Below are positions 1 through 9,000 of a DNA stretch of 64,000 nt, piece after piece. The stretch comes from Bacteroidales bacterium. GTDB taxonomy: Bacteria > Bacteroidota > Bacteroidia > Bacteroidales > P3. The notes below the pieces were generated by a model. The model did no database searches. It worked only from the letters and a program-made list of their open reading frames with translations, and was not told where the DNA came from. The stretch lies in assembly GCA_017429685.1 (NCBI GenBank), contig JAFROL010000009.1, positions 1 to 64,000 on the forward strand, read 5' to 3'. The first letter of the stretch is position 1, and every line of letters begins with the position of its first letter. Made by a program: the position numbers and the translations under genes.

Positions 1-475
1 TTTATAAACGACATAAACAGCAGCATAATAAAAATGGACGGCAATTCGCTCGCAATGCGAGCGTTATAATCTATAAGATCTATAGATTTCGCTCGCTCGC
101 GAGCAGGAGGAAAATAATCTACAAGATTTACAAGCTCTCGCTCGCAAAGCGAGCAGGGGTTTTTAAACAGGAATTACCATTAATTGGCCAGGAATTAACA
201 GAAATAATTATTTTGTTTAACAGCAATTACCAGCAATTGGACAGCAATTAACAGCAATTATTTTTAGAACGTGAATGTCCGTAAATGACCGCGATTTTCC
301 AAGAATTGTTTATAAACGACATAAACAGCAGCATAATAAAAATGGACGGCAATTCGCTCGCAATGCGAGCGTTATAATCTATAAGATCTATAGATTTCGC
401 TCGCTTGCGAGCAGGAGGAAAATAATTTACAAGATTTACAAGATCTCGCTCGCATCGCGAGCAGGCGACTTCAAA
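1..475. repeat. Hairpin-repeat block R1 (two diverged copies)
   Basis: AT-rich spacer carrying six short GC hairpins of the form CGCTCGC-loop-GCGAGC (near 45, 90, 134, 353, 397 and 443), most followed by AGGAG. The stretch 1-157 recurs at 309-465 with few changes, so this is a roughly 308-nt tandem duplication. Between hairpins lie AACAGGAATTACC and CAGCAATTACCAGCAATT words, also found in the later blocks at 2.7, 4.2 and 5.6 kb. The block is cut by the window edge. It lies downstream of recR and holds no credible gene. Confidence 0.85.
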
Positions 476-524
476 GTGACGCCCACACTGCTCCTCCCAC
501 GAAAGCCCCCGCTCCTACTGCGCC

Positions 525-1136
525 TCAGGCTTTTTCGAATGGGATACGGTTCACTATAGATCGCCCAAGGGTGATCTCGTCGGCATACTCCAAATTGTCC
601 CCTATGGCAATACCACGAGCTATAGTGGTGACTTTCAGATTCGGGAACTGCTTAAGCTGGCGGTCTATATAGATGTTCGTAGTGTCACCCTCCATCGTGG
701 TGGGCAGCGCCAGGATGACCTCCTCGGTCTGTTCGGCGGGAATGCGGTCCAGCAGCTCCCGGATGGCAAGGTCGTTGATGCCGACTCCGTCGAGGGGCGA
801 TATCACACCGCCAAGGACGTGGTAGAGACCCGTATATTGCGCCGTGTTCTCGATGGCCATAACCTCCTGAACATTTTCTACAACACAGATTATCTTTTGG
901 TTGCGCTTAGGGCTGGAGCAGATGGGACACACCGGCGTGTCACTGATGCACTGGCACCGGCTGCAGTAGTGCGAGTCGCTTTTCAGGCGTGTCAGGGCTC
1001 CGATAAAGGCGGCAAAGTCGCTGTCCGACGCGTCGAGCAGATGCAACGCATAGCGCAGCGCCGAGCGTTTGCCTACACCAGGCAGCGTAGCAAGCTCGTC
1101 GACAGCGGTTTCAAGTATTTTCGACGGAATTTCCAT
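525..1136 (-). CDS. recR: Recombination mediator protein RecR
   Basis: RecR loads or remodels recombinase complexes at single-strand gaps together with RecF and RecO. The 203-aa protein has the full family layout: an N-terminal helix-hairpin-helix (LPGVGKRSALRYA, about residues 19-30), a four-cysteine zinc finger (Cys58, 61, 70, 73), and a Toprim domain beginning near residue 82 (IICVVEN) with the YHVLGG and SPLDGVG segments that follow it in RecR. I start at the ATG at 1136 because the protein then begins with MEIPSKILE and has the usual length; an upstream in-frame start would add 16 unconserved residues. It is divergent from the hexosaminidase gene, with about 160 nt between them. No Shine-Dalgarno sequence is visible, which is normal for this phylum. 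Confidence 0.97.
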   Translation of the reverse strand: MEIPSKILETAVDELATLPGVGKRSALRYALHLLDASDSDFAAFIGALTRLKSDSHYCSRCQCISDTPVCPICSSPKRNQKIICVVENVQEVMAIENTAQYTGLYHVLGGVISPLDGVGINDLAIRELLDRIPAEQTEEVILALPTTMEGDTTNIYIDRQLKQFPNLKVTTIARGIAIGDNLEYADEITLGRSIVNRIPFEKA

Positions 1137-1161
1137 AACGGCTTGATAACGCTTGTCAGCA

Positions 1162-1190
1162 CAAAATATTGTCCCTCCACACAAACAAAA
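1162..1190 (-). promoter_or_regulatory. Possible recR promoter
   Basis: On the minus strand a TTTTG word (1186-1190) is followed after 17 nt by TATTTTG (1162-1168). This resembles the Bacteroidota -33/-7 pair, but the -7 element is one base short of the TAnnTTTG consensus. It lies about 26 nt upstream of the recR start. This is inference from the motif only. Confidence 0.35.
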
Positions 1191-1295
1191 TTCAACTTCA
1201 GATTCAACACCGTGTCGAATCTATATGATGCGATTCTCACGGTGGCGGGCAATAACCGACACCATCCTGCGTTATGGTAAGAAAACGAAACCGTT

Positions 1296-2420
1296 ATGCA
1301 TTTCAGAGGTCTACTTCTTTCCGCCGCCCTGATGCTGGCAGCCTGTGGCAACACACAGAACTCCAACCTATTGCCCTCCGCCGAAGAGCAGCAGCTGCGT
1401 GCCGACATCGGCCAGATGCTCCTCGTAGGCTTTCGGGGCACCGAGCTCAGCGACACCAGCCATATCGTCCGCGACATACGGCAGTACCACATCGGCGGCG
1501 TCATCCTGTTCGAATACGACGCCCCCTCGCAGTCGCGGCCACGCAACATCAGCTCGCCGGAACAGCTCAAACGACTCTGCAACCAACTGCAAACCATCGA
1601 CAAAGAGACTCTCCTCATCGGCATCGACCAGGAAGGCGGACGCGTCACGCGACTCAAAGCCCAATACGGCTTCCCCACATTCCCTTCGGCAGCGGCAAGC
1701 GCCAAAGGCGGCATCGACAGCGTGCGCAACGCAGCACGTCTCACTGCCGCGACACTGCGCGCCGCCGGCATCAACCTCAATTTCGCACCCTGCGTCGACG
1801 TCAACGTCAACCCCTCCTGCCCCATCATCGGCAAGCTGGAACGGAGCTTCGGCAAAAACGCCACACACGTGGCACAATGCGCGGCAGTGTGGGTCGACGA
1901 ACAGCAGAGCCAAGGCGTTGTCGCCTGCCTGAAGCATTTCCCCGGCCACGGCAGCTCGCGCAGCGACACACACCTCGGCATCGCCGATGTCAGCGACACC
2001 TGGCAGCCCAACGAGCTGGAACCATACCGGACCCTCCTGAAGAACAGCGATATAAGGATGGTTATGACCACCCACGTCTTCAATGCACGCTTCGACAGCG
2101 TATATCCCGCAACCCTGTCGCACAGCACACTGACAGGACTGCTGCGCGACAGCCTCCACTTCAACGGTGTCATCATCACCGACGACCTCGCTATGGGCGC
2201 TATGACACAGCACTATAGCGACACCACGATGCTGCGTCTGGCCATCAACGCCGGAGCCGATATGCTATGCCTCTCCAACAACGGCAAAAGCTACGACCCC
2301 GACATCGTCCCACACACCATCGACCTCATCTTCAACCTCATACAAGACGGAGCAATCCCCGCTTCACGCATCCGCCAAAGTGCCGACCGCATCCGACGTC
2401 TCAAAAGCACGATTCGCTGA
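1296..2420 (+). CDS. GH3 beta-N-acetylhexosaminidase lipoprotein (NagZ-like)
   Basis: Glycoside hydrolase family 3 enzyme expected to release beta-linked N-acetylglucosamine from peptidoglycan fragments or glycans. It has 374 aa and starts with a lipoprotein signal ending in LAAC (Cys17), so it is probably anchored in an envelope membrane rather than cytoplasmic like classical NagZ. The NagZ signature KHFPGHG (residues 213-219) is followed by the D224/H226 pair of the acid-base loop. The nucleophile region reads VIITDDLAMGAM (about 292-303). DQEGGRVTR (111-119) is the usual substrate-pocket segment. Length fits a single-domain GH3 enzyme; the large beta-lactamase-like C-terminal domain of some Bacteroidota homologues is absent. 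It is divergent from recR. Exact substrate is inferred from family only. Confidence 0.9.
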   Translation: MHFRGLLLSAALMLAACGNTQNSNLLPSAEEQQLRADIGQMLLVGFRGTELSDTSHIVRDIRQYHIGGVILFEYDAPSQSRPRNISSPEQLKRLCNQLQTIDKETLLIGIDQEGGRVTRLKAQYGFPTFPSAAASAKGGIDSVRNAARLTAATLRAAGINLNFAPCVDVNVNPSCPIIGKLERSFGKNATHVAQCAAVWVDEQQSQGVVACLKHFPGHGSSRSDTHLGIADVSDTWQPNELEPYRTLLKNSDIRMVMTTHVFNARFDSVYPATLSHSTLTGLLRDSLHFNGVIITDDLAMGAMTQHYSDTTMLRLAINAGADMLCLSNNGKSYDPDIVPHTIDLIFNLIQDGAIPASRIRQSADRIRRLKSTIR

Positions 2421-2724
2421 CATCTTCCCGCCAGACAGCGACCTCACTGGCATACCCTCTTTTCGTTCTCATTCACAGAGCCAAGTATAAAAAAATCTTA
2501 AAATTTGCAAAAATAAAAGAATCGTTCGCGCACGTAAAATATTTTTATTACTTTTGCACTTTGACAAAATAGCTGCAACTGAATGACAATTCCGGTGTAG
2601 CATTTTGGCAGTCAGTAAATTGTGCCACATAATATGTAACTTAAAATTATTAATAAAATACCAAAATAATAAAAACAAAGAACAAAGCTCAAGGCCTAAC
2701 CCTGAAAACCGACATAATCTTCGA
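2421..2724. other. AT-rich spacer with an orphan promoter-like motif
   Basis: No coding potential that I trust. A good -7 element, TACTTTTG, lies at 2549-2556 in the plus direction, about 650 nt before the next gene. If active it would transcribe through repeat block R2 as a long leader or an untranslated RNA. No clear -33 element is placed correctly. No obvious terminator follows the hexosaminidase gene. Confidence 0.35.
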
Positions 2725-3190
2725 CAGTAATTCGCTCGCGAAGCGAGCAGGAGGTTTAGAACAGGAATTACCAGAAATGGACCAGGAATTAACAGGAATA
2801 TTTTTTAAAACAGCAATTAACAGAAATATTTTTTTAAACAGCAATTACCAGCAATTGAACAGCAATTATCAGCAATAAATTTTTAACGACAACAAACAGC
2901 AACACAACAATAGCCAGCAATTCGCTCGCAAATGCGAGCGGAAAAATTTATAAGATTTATAGATTTCGCTCGCTCTTGCGAGCAGGAGAATAAAACATAA
3001 GAAGAAAAATCTACAAGATCAACAAGATCTCGCTCGCGAGCAGGAAAAACAGAGAAGAGATTTACGAGATTTACAAGATTTCGCTCGCTCTTGCGAGCAG
3101 GAGAATAAAACATAAGAAGAAAAAATCTACAAGATCAACAAGATCTCGCTCGCTTTTGCGAGCAGGAGAACAAAAGAACAAAAGAAACGA
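2725..3190. repeat. Hairpin-repeat block R2
   Basis: Second copy of the repeat grammar: a CGCTCGC/GCGAGC hairpin (2731), AACAGGAATTACC words, a CAGCAATTACCAGCAATTG run, a conserved AACGACAACAAACAG segment, then hairpins near 2921, 2966, 3031, 3081 and 3144, each ending GCGAGC(A)GG and mostly preceded by ACAAGAT words. The last hairpin is followed by AGGAG and an A-rich leader just before the DUF3791 gene. Large parts match block R3 at 4155-4570 almost base for base. Confidence 0.88.
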
Positions 3191-3212
3191 AAACAAAGTA
3201 ACAGCACGCAAT

Positions 3213-3428
3213 ATGAACTACAAGATATTGAATTTTACGATGTTCTGCATATCGAACGTGGCGTCGGCTCTGGGGAAGAGCCTGCGCGACGTGTATCGTG
3301 GTATGCAGGACGGCAATATCATCGATGGCTATATTGTGCCGTGCTATGATGTTTTGCACACGTTTTCAAGAGAGTATGTCGTCGAAGACCTTGTGTCGCT
3401 AATGCAAAAGAAAGGAGTCGCACTATGA
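3213..3428 (+). CDS. DUF3791 protein, first gene of a toxin-antitoxin-like module
   Basis: 71-aa protein matching the DUF3791 pattern: a short N-terminal helix (ILNFTMFCISNVAS), a central GxSLRDVYR helix, and the YDVLHTFSREYVVEDL motif with the conserved tyrosine-aspartate and HT pair. I start at the ATG at 3213; the frame is open further upstream but only through repeat DNA. Its stop overlaps the start of the next gene by 4 nt (ATGA), which suggests translational coupling. In other Bacteroidota and Firmicutes small DUF3791 genes sit next to DUF3990 genes, as here. Antitoxin or partner function is inferred from that pairing, not shown. Confidence 0.82.
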   Translation: MNYKILNFTMFCISNVASALGKSLRDVYRGMQDGNIIDGYIVPCYDVLHTFSREYVVEDLVSLMQKKGVAL

Positions 3429-3916
3429 TACTGTATCACACATCCACACTGGCGATTCCGCGTCCTGACACACTTCATTCGAGACAGCATTTGGATTTCG
3501 GTCAGGGCTTTTATCTCACCGCACTGAAGGAACAAGCCCTGCGTTACGGCGAGCGCTTCCTGCGCAGAAACGAACCTGCGGTAATGAATGTCTATGACTT
3601 CGATGAGGCGTTGGACCTTTTCACGCGCAAGGTGTTCGACAGTTATGATGGCGAATGGTTGGACTACGTGTCAGCTTGTCGCAAGGGCGAACCGCACATA
3701 CAATATGATATAATAGAAGGAGGCATCGCCGACGATAATGTGTTCAATACGATAGACCTGTATTTTTCAGGTATCTACACTCGCGAACAGGCGCTGGATC
3801 AGCTACAATACAAAAAGCCCAACCACCAGGTGTGCATCACATCACAGCAGTTGATCGAAAGTCATCTGCACTACATTGACAGTGAAACGATAAAAGGAAC
3901 AAGAAACAGAGAGTAA
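3425..3916 (+). CDS. DUF3990 protein, candidate ADP-ribosyltransferase-like toxin
   Basis: 163-aa protein with the DUF3990 hallmarks: an N-terminal LYHTST strand with a histidine, DFGQGFYLT with a tyrosine about 25 residues later, and a C-terminal KKPNHQVCI segment. As far as I recall this family is placed with ADP-ribosyltransferase folds, in which a His-Tyr-acidic set binds NAD; here the histidine (LYH) and tyrosine (GFYLT) are visible and the acidic residue cannot be assigned with confidence. It is coupled to flanking DUF3791 genes by 4-nt and 1-nt overlaps, so the three are one operon. No signal peptide, so it is cytoplasmic. Toxin activity is inference. Confidence 0.83.
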   Translation: MILYHTSTLAIPRPDTLHSRQHLDFGQGFYLTALKEQALRYGERFLRRNEPAVMNVYDFDEALDLFTRKVFDSYDGEWLDYVSACRKGEPHIQYDIIEGGIADDNVFNTIDLYFSGIYTREQALDQLQYKKPNHQVCITSQQLIESHLHYIDSETIKGTRNRE

Positions 3917-4152
3917 TGCAAGCAAATCCCGACATATTGCAAATGAAAATGGCTCGCATAGTGAAACTATGGGCAGAACGTACAGGAATGACGTACGAGG
4001 AAGCAATGGGCAAGTTCTACGAATCCAAGACTTGCGAGCTGATAAGCGATGGCGTCGCCGATATGCATTGTATGAGTGACGATTATCTTGTGGACGAACT
4101 GATGATAGAATACGGAGAAACTTTAGAACGAATAAACAAAAATAATTTATAA
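3916..4152 (+). CDS. Second DUF3791-type protein of the module
   Basis: 78-aa acidic protein beginning MQANPDILQMKMARIVKLWAE. It resembles DUF3791-type partners (WAERTGMTYEEAMGKFYES, then a DDYLVDELMIEYG end) but is clearly different from the first copy, so the two flanking proteins are paralogues of different subtype rather than a recent duplication. Its ATG overlaps the DUF3990 stop as TAATG. Repeat block R3 starts directly after its stop. It could be the true antitoxin, a second antitoxin, or a DNA-binding accessory; the sequence alone does not decide. Confidence 0.75.
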   Translation: MQANPDILQMKMARIVKLWAERTGMTYEEAMGKFYESKTCELISDGVADMHCMSDDYLVDELMIEYGETLERINKNNL

Positions 4153-4154
4153 GA

Positions 4155-4570
4155 TATACAGCAATTCGCTCGCGAAGCGAGCAGGAGGTTTAGAACAGGA
4201 ATTACCAGAAATGGACCAGGAATTAACAGGAATAACTTTTTAAACAGCAATTACCAGCAATTGAACAGCAATTATCAGCAATAAATTTTTAACGACAACA
4301 AACAGTAACACAATAACAGCAAAAAAACAATAGCCAGCAATTCGCTCGCAAATGCGAGCGGAAAAATTTATAAGATTTATAGATTTCGCTCGCTCTTGCG
4401 AGCAGGAGAACAAAACATAAGAAGAAAAAACAGATAAGTAATCTACAAGATCAACAAGATCTCGCTCGCTTTTGCGAGCAGGAAAAACAGAGAAGAGAAG
4501 AAATTTACAAGATTTACAAGATTTCGCTCGCTTTTGCGAGCAGGAGAACAAAGGCGAGCAGGAGAAAATG
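4155..4570. repeat. Hairpin-repeat block R3
   Basis: Same order of elements as R2: hairpin near 4163, AACAGGAATTACC words, the CAGCAATTACCAGCAATTG run, the AACGACAACAAACAG segment, then hairpins near 4339, 4385, 4460 and 4523. It ends with a doubled GCGAGCAGGAG just before the RhuM-type gene. Together with R4 it forms long direct repeats on both sides of that gene; R3 and R4 share an identical AACACAATAACAGC stretch that R2 lacks. Confidence 0.88.
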
Positions 4571-4587
4571 ATTAAAGACTGAAAAGA

Positions 4588-5529
4588 ATGACAGAGAGCA
4601 AAAACAACATAGTATCAGGCAGTGTACCGCAGGGCGAAATCGTCCTCTACCAGCCCGACGCCACGACTCGCTTGGAAGTGCGGCTCGAGGAAGATACCGT
4701 GTGGCTGACGCAGACTCAGATTGTCGACCTTTTCCAGTCAAGCAAGGGCAATATTAGCGAACATATAAAGAACATTTACGCACAAAAAGAGTTGGAACCC
4801 CAAGCAACTGTTCGGGATTTCCGAACAGTTCGCAAGGAAGGCAACCGTATGGTGTCGAGGAATTTGACATACTACAATCTGGATGCGATCATCTCCATAG
4901 GCTTCCGGGTCAACACCAAACGAGGCATCGAGTTTAGGCAGTGGGCCAACAAAGTGCTGAAGGAGTATATGATGAGAGGCTACGCCGTCAACCGTCAGCT
5001 GATGCAGATGGAACAACGTATCGATGCAAGGATAGACGCCCATTCGCAGCGTGAGCAGCAGCGTTTTATGCAGATAGAGCGCACCCTCGCCAACCATCAG
5101 GAGAAGATAGACTTTTTCGTCCGCACCAACCAGCCTCCGATCGAAGGAGTATTGTTTGAAGGTCAGATCTTCGATGCCCGCCTGTTAGTGGAAGCCCTTG
5201 TCAAGTCTGCACAGCGCGAGATTATACTCATCGATAACTACGTGGATGCTACGACATTCGATCTGCTTGAAAAACGAGCCTCTGGCGTAGATGCTGCAAT
5301 CTATACGGAACACGTCGGTACGGCACTTCTCCACCTGCAGCAACTCAACAAACAACAATACGGACGGACCATCACCGTCAAGGAGTATGCCAAACGGTTC
5401 CACGACCGGTTTCTGATCCTCGATGATGCTCTCTACCATTTTGGAGCCTCGTTCAAAGACCTCGGCCGTAGACTCTTCGCCTTTGAATTAATGGGTATTG
5501 ATAAGGATATAATTATTCAACAACTATAA
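4588..5529 (+). CDS. RhuM-family protein with PLD-like C-terminal domain
   Basis: 313-aa protein with the RhuM N-terminal domain: WLTQTQIVDLFQSSKGNIS (a winged-helix-like segment), then ISIGFRVNTKRGIEFRQWA and the helix VLKEYMMRGYAVN, all typical of the family. The C-terminal half (about residues 190-313) reads like a degenerate phospholipase D-type domain: ILIDNYVD, then FHDRFLILDD and HFGASFKDLG, with HDR replacing the usual HxK. This N plus C arrangement is common in Bacteroidota homologues found in accessory regions. RhuM was first noted in a Salmonella pathogenicity island; its biochemical role is not settled. The gene stands alone between blocks R3 and R4. A DNA-binding or defence-related role is inference. 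Confidence 0.83.
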   Translation: MTESKNNIVSGSVPQGEIVLYQPDATTRLEVRLEEDTVWLTQTQIVDLFQSSKGNISEHIKNIYAQKELEPQATVRDFRTVRKEGNRMVSRNLTYYNLDAIISIGFRVNTKRGIEFRQWANKVLKEYMMRGYAVNRQLMQMEQRIDARIDAHSQREQQRFMQIERTLANHQEKIDFFVRTNQPPIEGVLFEGQIFDARLLVEALVKSAQREIILIDNYVDATTFDLLEKRASGVDAAIYTEHVGTALLHLQQLNKQQYGRTITVKEYAKRFHDRFLILDDALYHFGASFKDLGRRLFAFELMGIDKDIIIQQL

Positions 5530-5544
5530 CTATATAAATTTAAT

Positions 5545-5850
5545 TGAGTTTAAACAGGAATTACCAGAAATGGACCAGGAATTAACAGGAATAATTTTTC
5601 AAACAGGAATATTTTATAAACAGCAATTACCAGCAATTGAACAGCAATTATCAGCAATAAATTTTTAACGACAACAAACAGTAACACAATAACAGCAAAA
5701 AAACAATAGCCAGCAATTCGCTCGCAAATGCGAGCGGAAAAATTTACAAGATTTCGCTCGCGCTTGCGAGCAGGAAAAACAGAGAAGAGATTTACAAGAT
5801 TTACAAGATTTCGCTCGCTTGCGAGCAGGAGAACAAAAGCGAGCGGGGAA
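5545..5850. repeat. Hairpin-repeat block R4
   Basis: Fourth block: AACAGGAATTACC words, the CAGCAATTACCAGCAATTG run, the AACGACAACAAACAG segment and hairpins near 5716, 5753 and 5811, ending in a partial GCGAGCGGGG. It precedes the first giant VYGGGN gene. A short relic (CTCGCATCTGCAAGCAGGAG, 12758-12777) sits before the second giant gene, so the element appears to mark the 5' flank of each gene unit here. Confidence 0.86.
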
Positions 5851-5973
5851 ATAACAAATTCGAGAACACTACGACAAATCAAATCGCAACGAAAGCACCT
5901 AAACGGAACGAAAAAAACAACATCTCGATATGAATAGAACAACTAATTTGAACAGACTAAACGACAACGGAAT

Positions 5974-6021
5974 GCGGATTTCAAATCCTGATATTAAACA
6001 GCGTCGGATTGCAAATCCGCC
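5974..6021. repeat. Paired GGATTTCAAATCC / GGATTGCAAATCC palindromes
   Basis: Two short palindromes, one with a perfect 6-bp stem (GGATTT-C-AAATCC) and one with a 5-bp stem, lie head to tail about 30 nt apart just before the giant gene start. Their outer GCGGATTT ends are also inverted relative to each other. The form resembles REP-type elements seen in Bacteroidota spacers. The function is unknown. Confidence 0.6.
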
Positions 6022-6052
6022 GCAACAGAACAGAATATTACTGACTAACGGA

Positions 6053-9000
6053 ATGAGAAAGTATTTGCTGATGGCAGCTTTGATGCTGGGAGGCGGTATA
6101 ACTGCACAGGCACAACAATACGTCATTTTGAATGGTGATAATAACTACCTTACCCACGATGCTTCTTCAGGAGCTTTGGTTACGACGAACTCCACCTCTT
6201 TCGACCCTACGACTTGCTTTTGGACGATTGATGGTAATTATATAAAACCTGTGAATAGTAACGGACAAACTTATAATGATTTGTGTCTATGTCCTAGGTC
6301 AGGTAATAATACTTATAATCTCCGCACATCTACAACTTATAGAACATGGAATGGAGGATTATCAGATGGAGGACAGCCTTACTATGGTAGTTATTACCTC
6401 CGTTTAAATGGCGATACTTGGCAAGTAGGTACCACAAACAATAACCGTGGAACAATGCGTCTGGTCACTACTTCCTCTGTTGCCGCCAATCTTACGGGCG
6501 TTACCATCGCCACAGGTGAAAGCACTCTGGCAGCGACTGGCGAATATCATTACACTTTGAGTGATGGTAGCTACACCACTGCATCTACCAACTACCGCTT
6601 CAACAACGCTGACCACTACTACCCTGCTCAAACCACCACCACAGAGACACCGGTAGGCACTTGGTCGGTCAGTGGCACGGGCGCATCGTATGTGTCAGTC
6701 GATGAAAATACCGGTACCATTACTGTCAACAGCCTGCCGACCGATGGCGACAAGACCATCACGCTGAGCTGCGACCCAATGTACGGCACGGCACACGGCG
6801 CCACCGTCACCAAGACCATCACGCTCAAAGCCCGTTGCCAGACGCCCACATTCAGCTTCAGCAATACCAACAATCAGGTAACCATCTCCACCCTCACCGG
6901 CGGAGCAACGATATACTACACAACCGACGGCAGCGAGCCCACCACCTCGTCGAACGTCTACATTGCTCCTTTCACCCAAAGCGCCGCAGCCACCATCCGC
7001 GCCATCGCAGTCAAAAGCGGCACGTCCGATTCGGAAGTGGGCACCTTCGAGGTGGTCAAGCTGGCAACACCCTATGCACGCAACAACGCTGCCGGCAATG
7101 CCGTGACCTTCGAAAGCTCCGACGAAGGGGTGACGTTCTACTACACCTACGGCGACTACGACGCCAACGGCGAATTTGCCGCTCCTACGACAAGCAGCAC
7201 CGCTTGGAATACCGGTGACGCTGCAGTGAGTATACCCACCGAAAACGTGGTGAAAGTGATTGCCGCCAAGACGGCTACCGCAACAGAAGGCTATATCACT
7301 TCCGACGTATACGCTCGCCGTGTCAACACCACCGATATGAGCGAACGACAGCTGGTCATTATGTACAATTCTGGAACCTCCGTGGATCCAGATGTGCATT
7401 TTCTTGCCAACAACAACGGCAATATCCAGAACACTACAACATTCAATCCTTCAAACTGTATCTGGGAAGGTCTGCCATTTGCTCACCCCAACGCAATCCC
7501 CAACGCTGTCACTCTCGTTGGTTCTGATATGATGTATGAGCCCTTTATCCGTTTCCGCAACAACGGCTACTACTTGCAGTTGCACGCCGGCCCCGAAGAT
7601 TTCAACAATATGGGATGGCAGCAATGGCTGCGTCTGACCAATAGCCCCGACGACGAATTCTATTTCCTGCCGCGCTATGTGGCTGGCTCGGGTTCTATAA
7701 TCAATGCAGCCCACGTTGATGTTACCAAGCAGGTTGTTGCTGGTGTCGCCAGTTTCCAGTTGGGATACAATGGTGGCAACTGGCAACGATATGCCGCCAG
7801 TGGACTGGCACTTTATACAAATAGCCAATTCGCTGTCTACTATCCCGTCGAGCAGCTTGGCGGAGGCAACTATCTGTTGAACGTATCCTATCCTGCCAAC
7901 TACGAGACCATAAAGGAAGAACTCAACAAAGGCCAGTCAGTGACCATTGCGTCGAATATCACCGGACCCGATGGCACCGGTACCGGCACATACGGTCTGC
8001 CATACTACCGTGTTGGTAACGAAGAGACTTATTATTACTACTTCGCCGGTTCCGACACTCCGTTCGACACACCCCCGACGCCGTCCACCGACATACGCAT
8101 CACCTACGAGTTGCTGAACGGCAACGACTATATTGAGATCGACGATGCCACGCACACCTACACGTTAGTCCGCGACCCAGGCCGCGACCTTTTCGTCACC
8201 GTGCGCATCACCGCCACACCCTATATCGATGGCGTAGCACAGCCCGACGGCATACAAACCAAGGACTACCAGTTCCATATCCTCACCAAACCGCCCTTCC
8301 CGGCACCGGTCATCAGCCGCGTGGAGGGTACCAACGACTACCAGATGGAGTGTTCGGCATCCAACGCCGTCATCGAATACCGCATTGACGGTGCCGCCGA
8401 CTGCGCCACCTATGGTGACAACGAAAGCACCACCCATCCCGGCTGGTGCCTCTACGACGGTCCTATCACCGTCACCACTGCCGGCACCATCATCACGGCT
8501 CGCAGCTACCGCGCCAGCGACCAGTCCATTTCCGACCCCGTCGACTATCTGGTCGGCGGAGCTATGCTGCTGCCCCCCACAATCGAAATTGACGACGACG
8601 GCAATGTCACCATCACCGCCAACCCTGCCAACAGCAGCTTGGACGGATATACTTCCGAATCCTTTTACTATACTGTCAACGGCAGCGACCCCGACCCCAG
8701 CAATGTCGGAGCTGTCACGAGCTACTACAACGGCAGCTTTACCGTCACCAACGGCCAGATAGTGAAAGCCATCGCCAAGGCCGACGGCTTCACCAACTCG
8801 GCCATAGCCAGCGAGACCTACAAGATTGCCTCGGGTACGTCGAGCTACGGCGTGGTGACCCTCAACGACTACGAGGACCATACGTGGAGCTACTACCAGG
8901 CCAGCGGCGATCTGCCTGATGGCTACCCCGATGAACTGCACTCGCCCTATCCGCGCAACGTGGAGATAACCTATTACGGCTACGGCAACAATACTCTAAG

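Noticed and set aside
1..5850. Possible CRISPR array from the many short hairpins
   Set aside because: Spacing is irregular, spacers are themselves repeated, and no cas gene is near.
1..5850. Integron-type attC array
   Set aside because: Hairpins lack the attC core sites and no integron integrase is in the window; the cassette idea is kept only as a hypothesis.
2883..5942. Similar hydrophobic minus-strand frames in R2, R3 and R4 (shared SARICERIAGYC segment)
   Set aside because: The similarity follows from the DNA repeats; the frames run through hairpins, differ in start and end, and have no promoter or ribosome-binding site.
5930..6052. Upstream start for the first giant protein
   Set aside because: The extra 41 residues come from palindromic spacer DNA and would bury the signal peptide.
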